A DNA stretch of 5,179 nucleotides from Polyangium sp. (in: bacteria) (GCA_025450955.1 JANWLJ010000314.1:1-5179), one strand, 5' to 3'; positions 1-5,179 are shown, counted from the stretch's first letter. Translations and numbers: made by a program. The notes: generated by a model from the sequence alone, not told the origin.

Positions 1-717
1 CATCCCGGCTTCGATCACCGCCCGCTGGTGGTGATGATCGTGGTCGCGCTGGTTTTGATTTTTCAGCAGTACTACGGCGACCGCCCCGAGTTCGAGCTGC
101 TCTTTTCGCGCTACGCGGGCGCGCACTATTTCAAGCTCGCCGGCTTCGCCTGGTGGGCCGGCTCGAAGGTGTTCGGCTATCTGGTGATCCCGATCGTCGT
201 CATCAAAGCGCTCGGCGGCCGCCTCTCCGACTACGGCCTGCGCCTGCGCGGCTTTTCCCGTCACGTCTGGATCTACCTCGCGCTCTATCTCGCGATCGTG
301 CCGGTGATCGTGATCGCCAGCCACACCCGCGCCTTCGAAGCGACCTATCCGTTTTACAAGCTGGCGGCGCGAAGCTGGACCGATCTGTTCGCCTGGGAGC
401 TGATGTACGCGGCCTCGTTCCTCGCGCTCGAGGTCTTCTTCCGCGGCTTCATGCTGTTCGCGCTCGAGCGCACCATGGGCGCCTACGCGATCTTCGTGAT
501 GATCGTCCCGTACTGCATGATCCACTTCAATAAGCCGGTCACCGAAGTGACGGGCGCGATCTTCGCCGGCATCATCCTCGGCACCCTCTCGATGGCCACC
601 CGCTCGATCTGGTGCGGCGTGCTCATCCACATCTCGGTCGCCTGGTCGATGGACCTGCTCGCGCTCATCCACACCTACGGCCTGCCCGGCTCGGGCCGCT
701 TCATCGCGCCGTCCTAA
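1..717 (+). CDS. CPBP (Rce1-like) intramembrane metalloprotease, 5' end outside the window
   Basis: The frame is open from base 1 to the TAA at 715-717, so the gene probably begins upstream; the GTG at 28 is only an internal candidate. Residues here are numbered from that GTG. The protein is strongly hydrophobic with several membrane spans, including about 48-60, 80-98, 125-145, 153-166, 175-190 and 196-213. CPBP hallmarks are visible in order: LEVFFRG at 134-140 (motif 1, usually EExxxR), YCMIH at 162-166 (motif 2, usually FxxxH), then H201 in the span LIHISVAW (motif 3, usually HxxxN/D). Family members are glutamate-dependent membrane proteases for prenylated proteins, bacteriocin processing or unknown substrates. 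The first motif 1 glutamate is Leu134 and the motif 3 Asn/Asp is Ala205, so this belongs to a divergent subgroup; E135, R139, H166 and H201 remain. Substrate is unknown. The family call is firm; catalytic activity is uncertain. Confidence 0.88.
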   Translation, partial: HPGFDHRPLVVMIVVALVLIFQQYYGDRPEFELLFSRYAGAHYFKLAGFAWWAGSKVFGYLVIPIVVIKALGGRLSDYGLRLRGFSRHVWIYLALYLAIVPVIVIASHTRAFEATYPFYKLAARSWTDLFAWELMYAASFLALEVFFRGFMLFALERTMGAYAIFVMIVPYCMIHFNKPVTEVTGAIFAGIILGTLSMATRSIWCGVLIHISVAWSMDLLALIHTYGLPGSGRFIAPS

Positions 718-748
718 AAGCGGATCGCGCGTTGCACGCTCCTTTCTC

Positions 749-928
749 ATGGAGCCAAACGAGCGCTGCCCGCACTGCGGCCAACAGACCGCCACCGACG
801 CTGCCGACGTCTGCTCAGCCTGCGGCCACCCGATCGATTGGCGCAGCCCTCACACCGCCGAAGTGATCGACAACAACGACGAGAAGGTCATCGAAAATAC
901 CCGCTCGGTAAAGCCGCCCTCGCGCTGA
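749..928 (+). CDS. Small double-CxxC zinc-ribbon protein (59 aa)
   Basis: An ATG at 749 opens a 59-codon frame ending with TGA at 926-928. The N-terminal half carries two knuckles, CPHCG at residues 7-11 and CSACG at 22-26, spaced as in rubredoxin/ribosomal-protein-like zinc ribbons, so it should bind one structural zinc. The C-terminal half is polar and charged (DNNDEK at 41-46, basic end KPPSR) and probably flexible. It lies 31 bp downstream of the protease gene on the same strand and may be co-transcribed with it. No convincing Shine-Dalgarno precedes the ATG (the preceding bases are pyrimidine-rich). Its stop is separated by only 2 bp from the stop of the convergent kinase gene. Such mini-proteins are common in large GC-rich genomes and mostly uncharacterised; a protein- or nucleic-acid-contact role is inference. 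The paired CxxCG spacing is the main argument that this is a true gene. Confidence 0.65.
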   Translation: MEPNERCPHCGQQTATDAADVCSACGHPIDWRSPHTAEVIDNNDEKVIENTRSVKPPSR

Positions 929-930
929 AT

Positions 931-2826
931 CTACGGTCCGTCCGGCCCAGGCCGCTTCATTGCGCGCTGACTCGCCGACGGCCGCCAGTAGACGAGGACG
1001 AAGATCGCGAACACCAGATTGGTCGCGCTCATCGCGTAGAAGCGATCGGCGGGAAAGCGCGCCGCGACGAGAAAGCCGGCGAAGTAGCTGGCGCTGACGA
1101 GCGCTATCCAGCGATCTTTGGTGAGCGCGAACATTCCGCTCAAGGTTGCATACAGGAAGAGATCGAGCACCTGCGCATGATTCGGCGGCGTGCCGAGGAC
1201 CGAGGCGCCGATCGCGAGCAGCGTCTGTCCGGCGAACAGGAAGCTCACGGTCGCGAAGACCAGCCGGTTGATCGCGGTCATCGGAGCGCGGCCGAGCCAC
1301 CACGAGACCGCCAGGACCACCACGAATAAGGACGCCGACCCGGCGATGTGCTGCCCATAAGATTGTATCGAGAGGCGGGGCCACACCGTGCCGGCAAGGG
1401 GGAGCACGGCGAGGGCGAGAGCGAGCGCACCGACGATGTTGCGCGTGCGTCCGTGCATGGTGGGATCGGCGTCGCGTCCGAGGTGCTCGAGGCGGCGCCG
1501 CTCATCGGCCTGCGCGGCGGCGGCCGCCTGCGCCTGGTCGAGCAGCGCCGGCCGCTCCTCGAGCTCGGTGAGGAGCGTGACCGCCGCGCGCGGATCATCG
1601 CAGGCTAGCTCGTACTCGGCCACCGCGATGCTGGCGCGGGTCAGTCCCGCGCGCGCCTCGGCGTTGTCCCGCCACACCGAGAGCGCCTCATGAAAGGCAA
1701 ATCGACAGATCGCGAGCTGTCGATAAATCTCCTCACGCCGCTCGGGATCCCGGCCGCCGGCGAGCGCGACCAGCTCGGCCAGCCGCGGGCCCGCTCCGCT
1801 CGAGAGCCGCTCCGATCCACGGTGGTCGAGGTAGCCTCGGATCGCGAGCTGGAGCGCGTCGATCGACTCGAACCGATCCGCGGGAGCTGGCTGCATCGCC
1901 TTCCGGCACACCTGCGCGAGCTCGGCCGGCGCCTCGGCCGGCAGCGCTGGGCTCGAGAGCACCACGTTGGCGATCACCGCGATCGCGCTTTCTCCGAGGT
2001 GCGGCGGATGTCCGGCGAGCAGCTCGACCAGCACCGCGCCCGCGAGATAGACGTCGGTGCGTTCGGACAGCGGCGGATCGCCCGAGCGCCGGAGCATCTC
2101 GGGCGCCATGTAGCAGGGCGTTCCGGCCAGGCCGTTGGCTTCGCTCACGAGTGAAAAGCGCCCGGTGCCGTCGTCGCGCAGGCTGGCCGCGATGCCCCAG
2201 TCGAGCAGGTAGACCTCGCCGAACTGGCCGATCATGACGTTGCTCGGCTTGAGGTCGCGATGGATCACGCCGAGCGAGTGGGCGAACCTGACCGCGTTCA
2301 GCACCTGGTCGAGGATGCCGAGATTCCACGCCAGGAGATCGGAGGCGGCGAAGCGGCGCTTGACCTCGGCCGCGTCATCGAACAGCGCGCTCCACTCGAC
2401 GCCATTGACCCGCTTGAGGATCAAAAGCGGCATCCGCTGATCGTCGATCGCGAGGTGGTGGACCGGGACGATGTTGGGATGCTCGAGCGCGCCGGTCATC
2501 CACGCCTCGGACAGAAGATCGCGGGCGGCGGTGGGCTCGGCGCGTCCCGGCTTGGCGGTCTTGATCGCCACGATTCGCTTGAGCGCGACCTGCTCCGCCT
2601 CGCGGACGATCCCCATCCCGCCCTCACCGATCACCTCGCCCGGGCGGAGCTCGAAGGAGGGCGCGTGGGCGGCGAGCTGCGCGAGAAAGCTCTCGGCGCG
2701 CCGCACGCTCTCATCGGCGCGAGGCGGCACGAGGGTGGCGCGCGCGGTCGCGGCGCGCGAGGCTCCGCTCGCCCGAACCGTGGCGAGCCAGGTCTCAATC
2801 TCCTCCTCGGCAGATCGCGGCGGCAT
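931..2826 (-). CDS. Transmembrane serine/threonine protein kinase (Hanks type) with C-terminal multi-pass domain
   Basis: A complete 631-residue gene from ATG (2826-2824) to TAG (933-931). Residues 1-58 are a low-complexity cytosolic lead. The kinase domain covers about 59-335: glycine loop G67-E-G-G-M-G72, ATP lysine K89 in VAIK, likely helix C glutamate E107, catalytic loop HRDLKPSN at 189-196, magnesium-binding D209 in DWG (instead of DFG), GTPCYMAPE at 235-243, D258 in the DVY motif and R318 in DRFES. All catalytic residues are present, so it should be active. Residues about 340-450 form an Ala/Leu/Glu-rich helical region that may be TPR-like. About six hydrophobic spans follow (roughly 463-480, 493-511, 520-541, 551-567, 572-589, 597-614), placing the kinase at the inner membrane. 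The C-terminal domain has no recognised signature and may sense a membrane or extracytoplasmic signal; that is inference. It diverges from the dehydrogenase gene over 46 bp. No clear Shine-Dalgarno precedes the ATG, but TACGAT lies 8 nt upstream. Confidence 0.95.
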   Translation of the reverse strand: MPPRSAEEEIETWLATVRASGASRAATARATLVPPRADESVRRAESFLAQLAAHAPSFELRPGEVIGEGGMGIVREAEQVALKRIVAIKTAKPGRAEPTAARDLLSEAWMTGALEHPNIVPVHHLAIDDQRMPLLILKRVNGVEWSALFDDAAEVKRRFAASDLLAWNLGILDQVLNAVRFAHSLGVIHRDLKPSNVMIGQFGEVYLLDWGIAASLRDDGTGRFSLVSEANGLAGTPCYMAPEMLRRSGDPPLSERTDVYLAGAVLVELLAGHPPHLGESAIAVIANVVLSSPALPAEAPAELAQVCRKAMQPAPADRFESIDALQLAIRGYLDHRGSERLSSGAGPRLAELVALAGGRDPERREEIYRQLAICRFAFHEALSVWRDNAEARAGLTRASIAVAEYELACDDPRAAVTLLTELEERPALLDQAQAAAAAQADERRRLEHLGRDADPTMHGRTRNIVGALALALAVLPLAGTVWPRLSIQSYGQHIAGSASLFVVVLAVSWWLGRAPMTAINRLVFATVSFLFAGQTLLAIGASVLGTPPNHAQVLDLFLYATLSGMFALTKDRWIALVSASYFAGFLVAARFPADRFYAMSATNLVFAIFVLVYWRPSASQRAMKRPGPDGP

Positions 2827-2836
2827 GACCGGTCAT
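2825..2836. promoter_or_regulatory. Perfect 12-bp palindrome overlapping the kinase start codon
   Basis: ATGACCGGTCAT reads the same on both strands with no mismatch. It lies in the 46-bp gap between the divergent kinase and dehydrogenase genes and covers two of the three bases of the kinase start codon. The minus strand also has a -10-like hexamer TACGAT at 2840-2835, which overlaps the palindrome and lies 8 nt ahead of the kinase ATG, an arrangement that would fit a leaderless or nearly leaderless transcript. A dimeric regulator binding here could block kinase transcription or translation initiation. No regulator gene is next to it. Function is inferred only from symmetry and position. Confidence 0.35.
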
Positions 2837-2861
2837 CGTAGCAGGCTCAGAGAAACGGCGT

Positions 2862-2865
2862 AGGA
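2862..2865 (+). promoter_or_regulatory. Ribosome binding site of the dehydrogenase gene
   Basis: AGGA ends 7 nt before the ATG at 2873, a normal Shine-Dalgarno spacing, and supports that start. The surrounding TAGGAT (2861-2866) also resembles a -10 hexamer, so a leaderless transcript is an alternative reading. Confidence 0.55.
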
Positions 2866-2872
2866 TGCGCGC

Positions 2873-3688
2873 ATGACCAAGACAGCCAATCAGGAAAGTC
2901 GCAGAGGCGAAGGACAGACGGCGCTGGTCACCGGCGCGTCGTATGGGATCGGGGTCGATCTGGCGGAGCATTTTGCCGAGGATGGCTACGATCTGATTCT
3001 CACCGCGCGCAGCGCGAGCGCGCTCGCCGAGGTCGCCGATCGGCTCGCGACGCAGCACCGGGTGACCGCCACGCCGATTGCGCTCGACCTTGGAGTTCAG
3101 GGAAACGGGACCGCGCTGGCCAAAGAGATCGCAGCCCGCAAGCTCGGCGTCGACGTGGTGGTCAACAACGCCGGCTTCGGCATCGCCGGCGGCATGGACG
3201 GCTCGAAGCTGTCCGAGCAGCTCGGGATGGTCGATCTCAACGTGCGCGCGCTCCTCGAGCTCACGCAGATCTACTGGCCGGAGATGCTCAAGCGCGGGCG
3301 CGGCGGGCTGCTCAATGTCTCGTCGGTGGCGGCGTTTCAACCGGGGCCGCTCATGGCCACCTATTACGCGAGCAAGGCGTTCGTGCTGTCATTGTCGGAG
3401 GCGCTGTGGAAAGAGGCCGAGGGCACCGGCGTGCACGTGAGCTGCCTGTGCCCCGGTCCGACGCGGAGCAAATTTCGCGAGCGCGCCGGCACCGGCAAGA
3501 CCCGGCTGTCGACCGCCGGCGCCGCGATGGCGTCGATGTCGGTGGCCCGGCTCGGCTACCAGGGTTTTCAGAAGAACACGCGGGTGGTGGTGACCGGCGC
3601 GCGCAACAGGATCCTGGCCGGCCTGACCCCGTTCATGCCGCGCGCGACCTTGCTCGGCATCGTCAAAAATATGCAGTCGCCGATCTGA
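2873..3688 (+). CDS. Short-chain dehydrogenase/reductase (classical SDR)
   Basis: A complete 271-residue gene of typical classical SDR length, predicted cytosolic. After a polar N-terminal tail of about 14 residues, the Rossmann fold shows TGASYGIG at 20-27 for the dinucleotide, a basic residue R46 after the second strand (LTAR) that favours NADP(H), acidic D72, NNAG at 98-101, N123, catalytic S151 in NVSSV, and Y164/K168 in YYASK; the 13-residue Ser-Tyr spacing is canonical. CPGPT at 193-197 is the usual PG motif. The C-terminal part (about 237-271) resembles the DltE/YqjQ-like subgroup rather than FabG. It therefore catalyses an NAD(P)(H)-dependent alcohol/ketone interconversion; substrate cannot be read from sequence. 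It is divergent from the kinase gene and convergent with the membrane-protein gene, so it is probably a single-gene transcript. Confidence 0.95.
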   Translation: MTKTANQESRRGEGQTALVTGASYGIGVDLAEHFAEDGYDLILTARSASALAEVADRLATQHRVTATPIALDLGVQGNGTALAKEIAARKLGVDVVVNNAGFGIAGGMDGSKLSEQLGMVDLNVRALLELTQIYWPEMLKRGRGGLLNVSSVAAFQPGPLMATYYASKAFVLSLSEALWKEAEGTGVHVSCLCPGPTRSKFRERAGTGKTRLSTAGAAMASMSVARLGYQGFQKNTRVVVTGARNRILAGLTPFMPRATLLGIVKNMQSPI

Positions 3689-3708
3689 TCGCAGCGCTCA
3701 GCCGCGAT
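3688..3708. terminator. Possible shared hairpin between convergent genes
   Basis: The 19-bp gap between the convergent dehydrogenase and membrane-protein stops contains an inverted repeat: ATCGC (3688-3692) pairs with GCGAT (3704-3708), then an A/C mismatch, then GC (3694-3695) with GC (3701-3702) around a 5-nt loop. The position suits a bidirectional terminator. There is no T-run directly after it on the plus strand; on the minus strand a run of five T occurs only about 20 nt farther on. The stem is short, so this is a weak call. Confidence 0.3.
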
Positions 3709-4076
3709 TAGAAAAGATGCGGATAGCCGGTGAGCCAGACGGTGATCGCCGCCGAGGCCACCGCGCCGACGAGCAGCCCGAAGAATCCGGCAACGAGGGT
3801 GTAGGGCGCGCGCCGTCCGAATCGGCGACGACCGAGCGCGATCGCCAGCTGAGCGCAGGCGAGCCACAGCGCGATCGCGAGCGCGAAGTGCCAGGGCGCG
3901 GTGCACCATGGACAGCGCGGACCGATCGAATGGTGGATGTTGCAGTGCGCCGCCGACCAGCCGCGGCAGCCGCAGTGAAAAAACGCGTTGCAGAGCGTGT
4001 GCGCGCCCGCCGCCGCCACCAGCGCGACGACGGCGAGCGCCCATTTCTCGACCAGGCTCGGCGGGACCGGATCCAC
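3708..4076 (-). CDS. Cys/His-rich small integral membrane protein, family not recognised
   Basis: A 122-residue protein starting at GTG (4076-4074) and ending with TAA (3710-3708). An in-frame stop lies four codons upstream of the GTG and no ATG is available, so this start is the best choice although no Shine-Dalgarno is seen. Predicted membrane spans lie at about 11-30, 62-82 and 92-116. Between the first two is a dense cluster: H26, C29, H34, C35, C37, H44, C45, H48, H49, C55, C58, H63, including HCGC, CNIHH and CPWC. CPWC resembles a CxxC redox or metal site. I do not recognise the family; metal binding (zinc, copper, haem or Fe-S) or disulfide exchange are possibilities from composition only. 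The start is 18 bp after the phasin stop on the same strand, implying co-transcription and perhaps translational coupling. Its base composition matches its neighbours. Confidence 0.8.
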   Translation of the reverse strand: MDPVPPSLVEKWALAVVALVAAAGAHTLCNAFFHCGCRGWSAAHCNIHHSIGPRCPWCTAPWHFALAIALWLACAQLAIALGRRRFGRRAPYTLVAGFFGLLVGAVASAAITVWLTGYPHLF

Positions 4077-4094
4077 CGAGCGAGCTTAGCGCGG

Positions 4095-4433
4095 TTACGA
4101 CTTGCGGGAGGTCTTACCGGCGGCGGAGCGGATCTTGTCGCCGCGGATCAGCTTGTCGACCTTCTTGGCCAGATCGTCGAGGCGCGCCGACAGCTCCTCG
4201 AGCTCGTCGCGGGTGGCGAACGCGAGCGCGCCGCGCAGCCGGCCGAGCACGGTCTCCCACGCGCCCTTGAGCTGCGCCGGAACCTCGTCGAACGATCCCT
4301 TCACCTCGTCGAGCTGCGCCTTGGCGCGCTTTTCGAGCTTGTGGACCTTCTTCTCCCATTCTTTTTCGAAGCCTTCGATCTGGGTGCGGGCGTTCTCGAA
4401 GGTGTCGCGGATTTTTTCACTCACGGTCGCCAT
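4095..4433 (-). CDS. Phasin-like granule-associated coiled-coil protein
   Basis: A 112-residue protein from ATG (4433-4431) to TAA (4097-4095). The frame stays open 45 codons farther upstream to an ATG at 4568, but that extension has unlike composition and crosses the promoter, while the chosen ATG has a strong ribosome site. The protein is almost entirely helical and highly charged: residues 1-70 are amphipathic and Lys/Glu-rich, then TRDELEELSARLDDLAKKVDKL at 74-95 forms a regular heptad zipper with Leu/Val at 78, 81, 85, 88, 92 and 95, followed by a basic tail (KTSRKS). This matches the PhaF/PhaI-type phasin (polyhydroxyalkanoate granule-associated) pattern. Phasins coat storage granules and limit coalescence; some also bind DNA through basic tails. 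No PHA synthase or depolymerase is in view, so a granule role is family-based inference; a general structural coiled-coil protein is the alternative. Confidence 0.82.
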   Translation of the reverse strand: MATVSEKIRDTFENARTQIEGFEKEWEKKVHKLEKRAKAQLDEVKGSFDEVPAQLKGAWETVLGRLRGALAFATRDELEELSARLDDLAKKVDKLIRGDKIRSAAGKTSRKS

Positions 4434-4439
4434 CTTCAG

Positions 4440-4445
4440 CCTCCC
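4440..4445 (-). promoter_or_regulatory. Strong ribosome binding site of the phasin gene
   Basis: On the minus strand GGGAGG ends 6 nt before the ATG at 4433. It is the best Shine-Dalgarno in the window and decides the start in favour of the 112-residue form. It fits the high expression usual for phasins. Confidence 0.8.
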
Positions 4446-4463
4446 TGGGTTGGTTTTGGACTC

Positions 4464-4504
4464 TGACGCATCGCGTTGACAGGACCAATCTACGCACTGC
4501 GTCA
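4464..4504. repeat. Inverted repeat TGACGCA / TGCGTCA
   Basis: TGACGCA at 4464-4470 and its exact reverse complement at 4498-4504 are separated by 27 bp. A second exact pair, TTGACA at 4476-4481 and TGTCAA at 4509-4514, has the same 27-bp separation. The arms flank the predicted phasin transcription start. They could be paired regulator half-sites or a chance result in a short region. Confidence 0.35.
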
Positions 4505-4514
4505 CGGATGTCAA
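4487..4514 (-). promoter_or_regulatory. Sigma70-type promoter of the phasin gene
   Basis: On the minus strand a perfect -35 TTGACA (4514-4509) is followed after 16 bp by TAGATT (4492-4487), matching the -10 consensus at 4 of 6 bases. Transcription would begin near 4480, giving a 5' leader of about 47 nt. The promoter presumably also drives the membrane-protein gene downstream. Confidence 0.6.
4492..4502. promoter_or_regulatory. Candidate operator in the phasin promoter spacer
   Basis: ACGCA-C-TGCGT is a perfect 5-bp inverted repeat around a single base. It lies almost wholly between the -35 and -10 hexamers of the proposed phasin promoter, where a bound repressor would exclude RNA polymerase. 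Phasin genes in other bacteria are repressed by PhaR-type regulators at TGC/GCA dyads, so this is a reasonable operator candidate, but no regulator gene is visible and the site is short. Confidence 0.35.
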
Positions 4515-4561
4515 GTCACTAGGTAACTGGCTGTATTGGCTAGCGAATGTCCGCGAGGTGG

Positions 4562-4598
4562 GCGACAAGGAATTACAGAGTATTACAAGTCGATGACA
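4562..4598 (+). repeat. Helically phased ACA-containing direct repeats upstream of the glycosyltransferase
   Basis: Four related hexamers, GCGACA (4562), ATTACA (4572), ATTACA (4582) and ATGACA (4593), are spaced 10, 10 and 11 bp apart, so they face the same side of the helix. The block is notably AT-richer than the surrounding genes and ends about 55 bp before the glycosyltransferase ATG. Such arrays are typical for activators binding as tandem dimers. GACAAT at 4595-4600 is a weak -10 candidate; no good -35 accompanies it. Function is inferred from spacing. Confidence 0.4.
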
Positions 4599-4641
4599 AT
4601 TCGCGTCAGGCGAGGGCGTTCAATGCGGGCAATCGACCCCT

Positions 4642-4645
4642 GGAG
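4642..4645 (+). promoter_or_regulatory. Ribosome binding site of the glycosyltransferase gene
   Basis: GGAG ends 8 nt before the ATG at 4654 and supports that start. Confidence 0.65.
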
Positions 4646-4653
4646 CCTTCGCC

Positions 4654-5179
4654 ATGCTGCACTGGTTTACGCTGGAAAATGTGCTGGTCGCTTCCTACCT
4701 GGTCATCCTGCTCACGCTCGCGCTCTATGGGTTTCACCGCTCGATGCTCTGCTATCTCTACTTCCGCAACCGGCGGCCCGATCCCGAGCCCGAGAACCAC
4801 TACAAAGAGCTGCCGCTCATCACCATCCAGCTTCCGCTCTTCAACGAGATGTACGTGGCCGAGCGGCTGCTCGACGGGATCGCCAAGGTCGACTATCCGC
4901 GCGACCGCTTCGAGGTCCAGGTGCTCGACGACTCCACCGACGAGACGCAGCAGATCTGCCGCGCCAAGGTGGCCGAGCTGGCGGCCACCGGCCTCGACAT
5001 CAAGTATCTGCACCGCATCGATCGCACCGGCTTCAAAGCGGGCGCGCTCGAAGAGGGGCTCAAGACCGCGACCGGCGAGCTGGTGATGGTGTTCGACGCC
5101 GACTTTTTGCCGGCGGCCGACATCCTCGAGCGCACGGTTCACTACTTCACCGACGAGCGGGTCGGGATGGTGCAGGTGC
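4654..5179 (+). CDS. Family 2 glycosyltransferase, cellulose/mannan-synthase (CslA)-like, 3' end outside the window
   Basis: The first 175 codons of a gene that continues beyond the window. Residues about 9-27 form an N-terminal membrane helix followed by a charged cytosolic stretch. The GT2 catalytic domain starts near 53: LPLITIQLPLFNE at 53-65 with the PLFNE strand motif, LDDSTDET at 91-98 with the UDP/GDP-sugar-contacting D92-D93, RTGFKAGAL at 124-132, and the DAD metal-binding motif D148-A-D150 followed by FLP. This combination is typical of processive membrane-embedded polysaccharide synthases of the CESA/CslA group, which polymerise nucleotide-sugar donors (glucose or mannose) on the cytosolic face and export the chain. 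The acceptor-side motifs (TED, QxxRW) and the C-terminal membrane helices lie outside the window, so the sugar cannot be assigned. Role in exopolysaccharide or cell-surface glucan/mannan is inferred. It is divergent from the phasin gene. Confidence 0.93.
   Translation, partial: MLHWFTLENVLVASYLVILLTLALYGFHRSMLCYLYFRNRRPDPEPENHYKELPLITIQLPLFNEMYVAERLLDGIAKVDYPRDRFEVQVLDDSTDETQQICRAKVAELAATGLDIKYLHRIDRTGFKAGALEEGLKTATGELVMVFDADFLPAADILERTVHYFTDERVGMVQV

Noticed and set aside
1690..2863. Long plus-strand open frames antisense to the kinase (for example 1690-2154, 2260-2841, 2471-2863)
   Set aside because: They are Arg/Gly/Ala-rich shadows of the GC-rich kinase codons with no domain signature, while the minus-strand frame has every kinase motif.
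2795..3340. Minus-strand 181-codon frame antisense to the dehydrogenase
   Set aside because: It runs opposite to a clear SDR with all catalytic residues, has no recognisable motif and overlaps the kinase start.
3568..4044. Minus-strand 158-codon frame overlapping the Cys/His membrane protein
   Set aside because: It is an Arg-rich frame-shifted reading; the 3708-4076 frame has hydrophobic spans and ordered Cys/His motifs and fits between its neighbours.
4476..4481. Perfect TTGACA on the plus strand as a -35 for the glycosyltransferase
   Set aside because: No acceptable -10 lies 16-18 bp downstream, and the gene starts about 170 bp away.
4434..4568. N-terminal extension of the phasin to an ATG at 4568
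   Set aside because: The extra 45 residues do not look like phasin sequence, the region holds the promoter, and a strong ribosome site precedes the internal ATG at 4433.
4547..5142. Open frames on both strands overlapping the glycosyltransferase
   Set aside because: Ser/Arg-rich or antisense shadows; the frame from 4654 has the GT2 motifs PLFNE, LDDSTDET and DAD.
1..5179. Frequent GATCG/CGATCGC words, including a repeated GATCGCGAGCTG in the kinase gene
   Set aside because: They mostly fall in coding sequence and follow from GC-rich codon use (for example Gln-Leu-Ala-Ile codons read in antisense); I cannot show over-representation beyond composition by eye.
1..5179. CRISPR arrays, tRNA/rRNA genes, insertion sequences, phage or toxin-antitoxin genes
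   Set aside because: I looked for regular long repeats, cloverleaf-like segments, transposase motifs and paired small genes and saw none.

Overview
This is a GC-rich (about two-thirds GC by eye), densely packed bacterial window. A Hanks-type kinase with an LDWGIA activation-segment start and a multi-pass C-terminal membrane domain, a divergent CPBP protease, a small zinc ribbon, a phasin and a CslA-like glycosyltransferase together suggest the Myxococcota (Polyangia-like) or a related deltaproteobacterial lineage. This is an inference from protein style; there is no rRNA or other marker to confirm it.

Layout. (1) 1-717, plus strand: 3' part of a CPBP/Rce1-like intramembrane protease gene that starts upstream. 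(2) 749-928, plus: a 59-residue protein with two CxxCG knuckles. (3) 931-2826, minus: a complete 631-residue serine/threonine kinase with a helical linker and about six C-terminal membrane segments; it meets the zinc-ribbon gene tail to tail with 2 bp between the stops. (4) 2827-2872: a 46-bp divergent promoter region with a perfect 12-bp palindrome over the kinase start. (5) 2873-3688, plus: a complete classical short-chain dehydrogenase. (6) 3708-4076, minus: an unrecognised Cys/His-rich membrane protein. (7) 4095-4433, minus: a phasin-like coiled-coil protein, probably co-transcribed with (6). (8) 4434-4653: the only sizeable intergenic region (220 bp, relatively AT-rich), with a good sigma70-type promoter for the phasin, a small palindrome in its spacer, and helically phased ACA repeats ahead of the next gene. 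(9) 4654-5179, plus: 5' part of a family 2 cellulose/mannan-synthase-like glycosyltransferase, cut by the window end.

The genes do not form one obvious pathway. The most plausible units are the kinase and dehydrogenase sharing a divergent promoter, and the phasin with the Cys/His membrane protein. I see no CRISPR array, tRNA, rRNA, insertion sequence, phage gene or recognisable defence system. The items most worth following up are the Cys/His-rich membrane protein, the untracked zinc-ribbon mini-protein and the regulatory architecture at 4464-4650.
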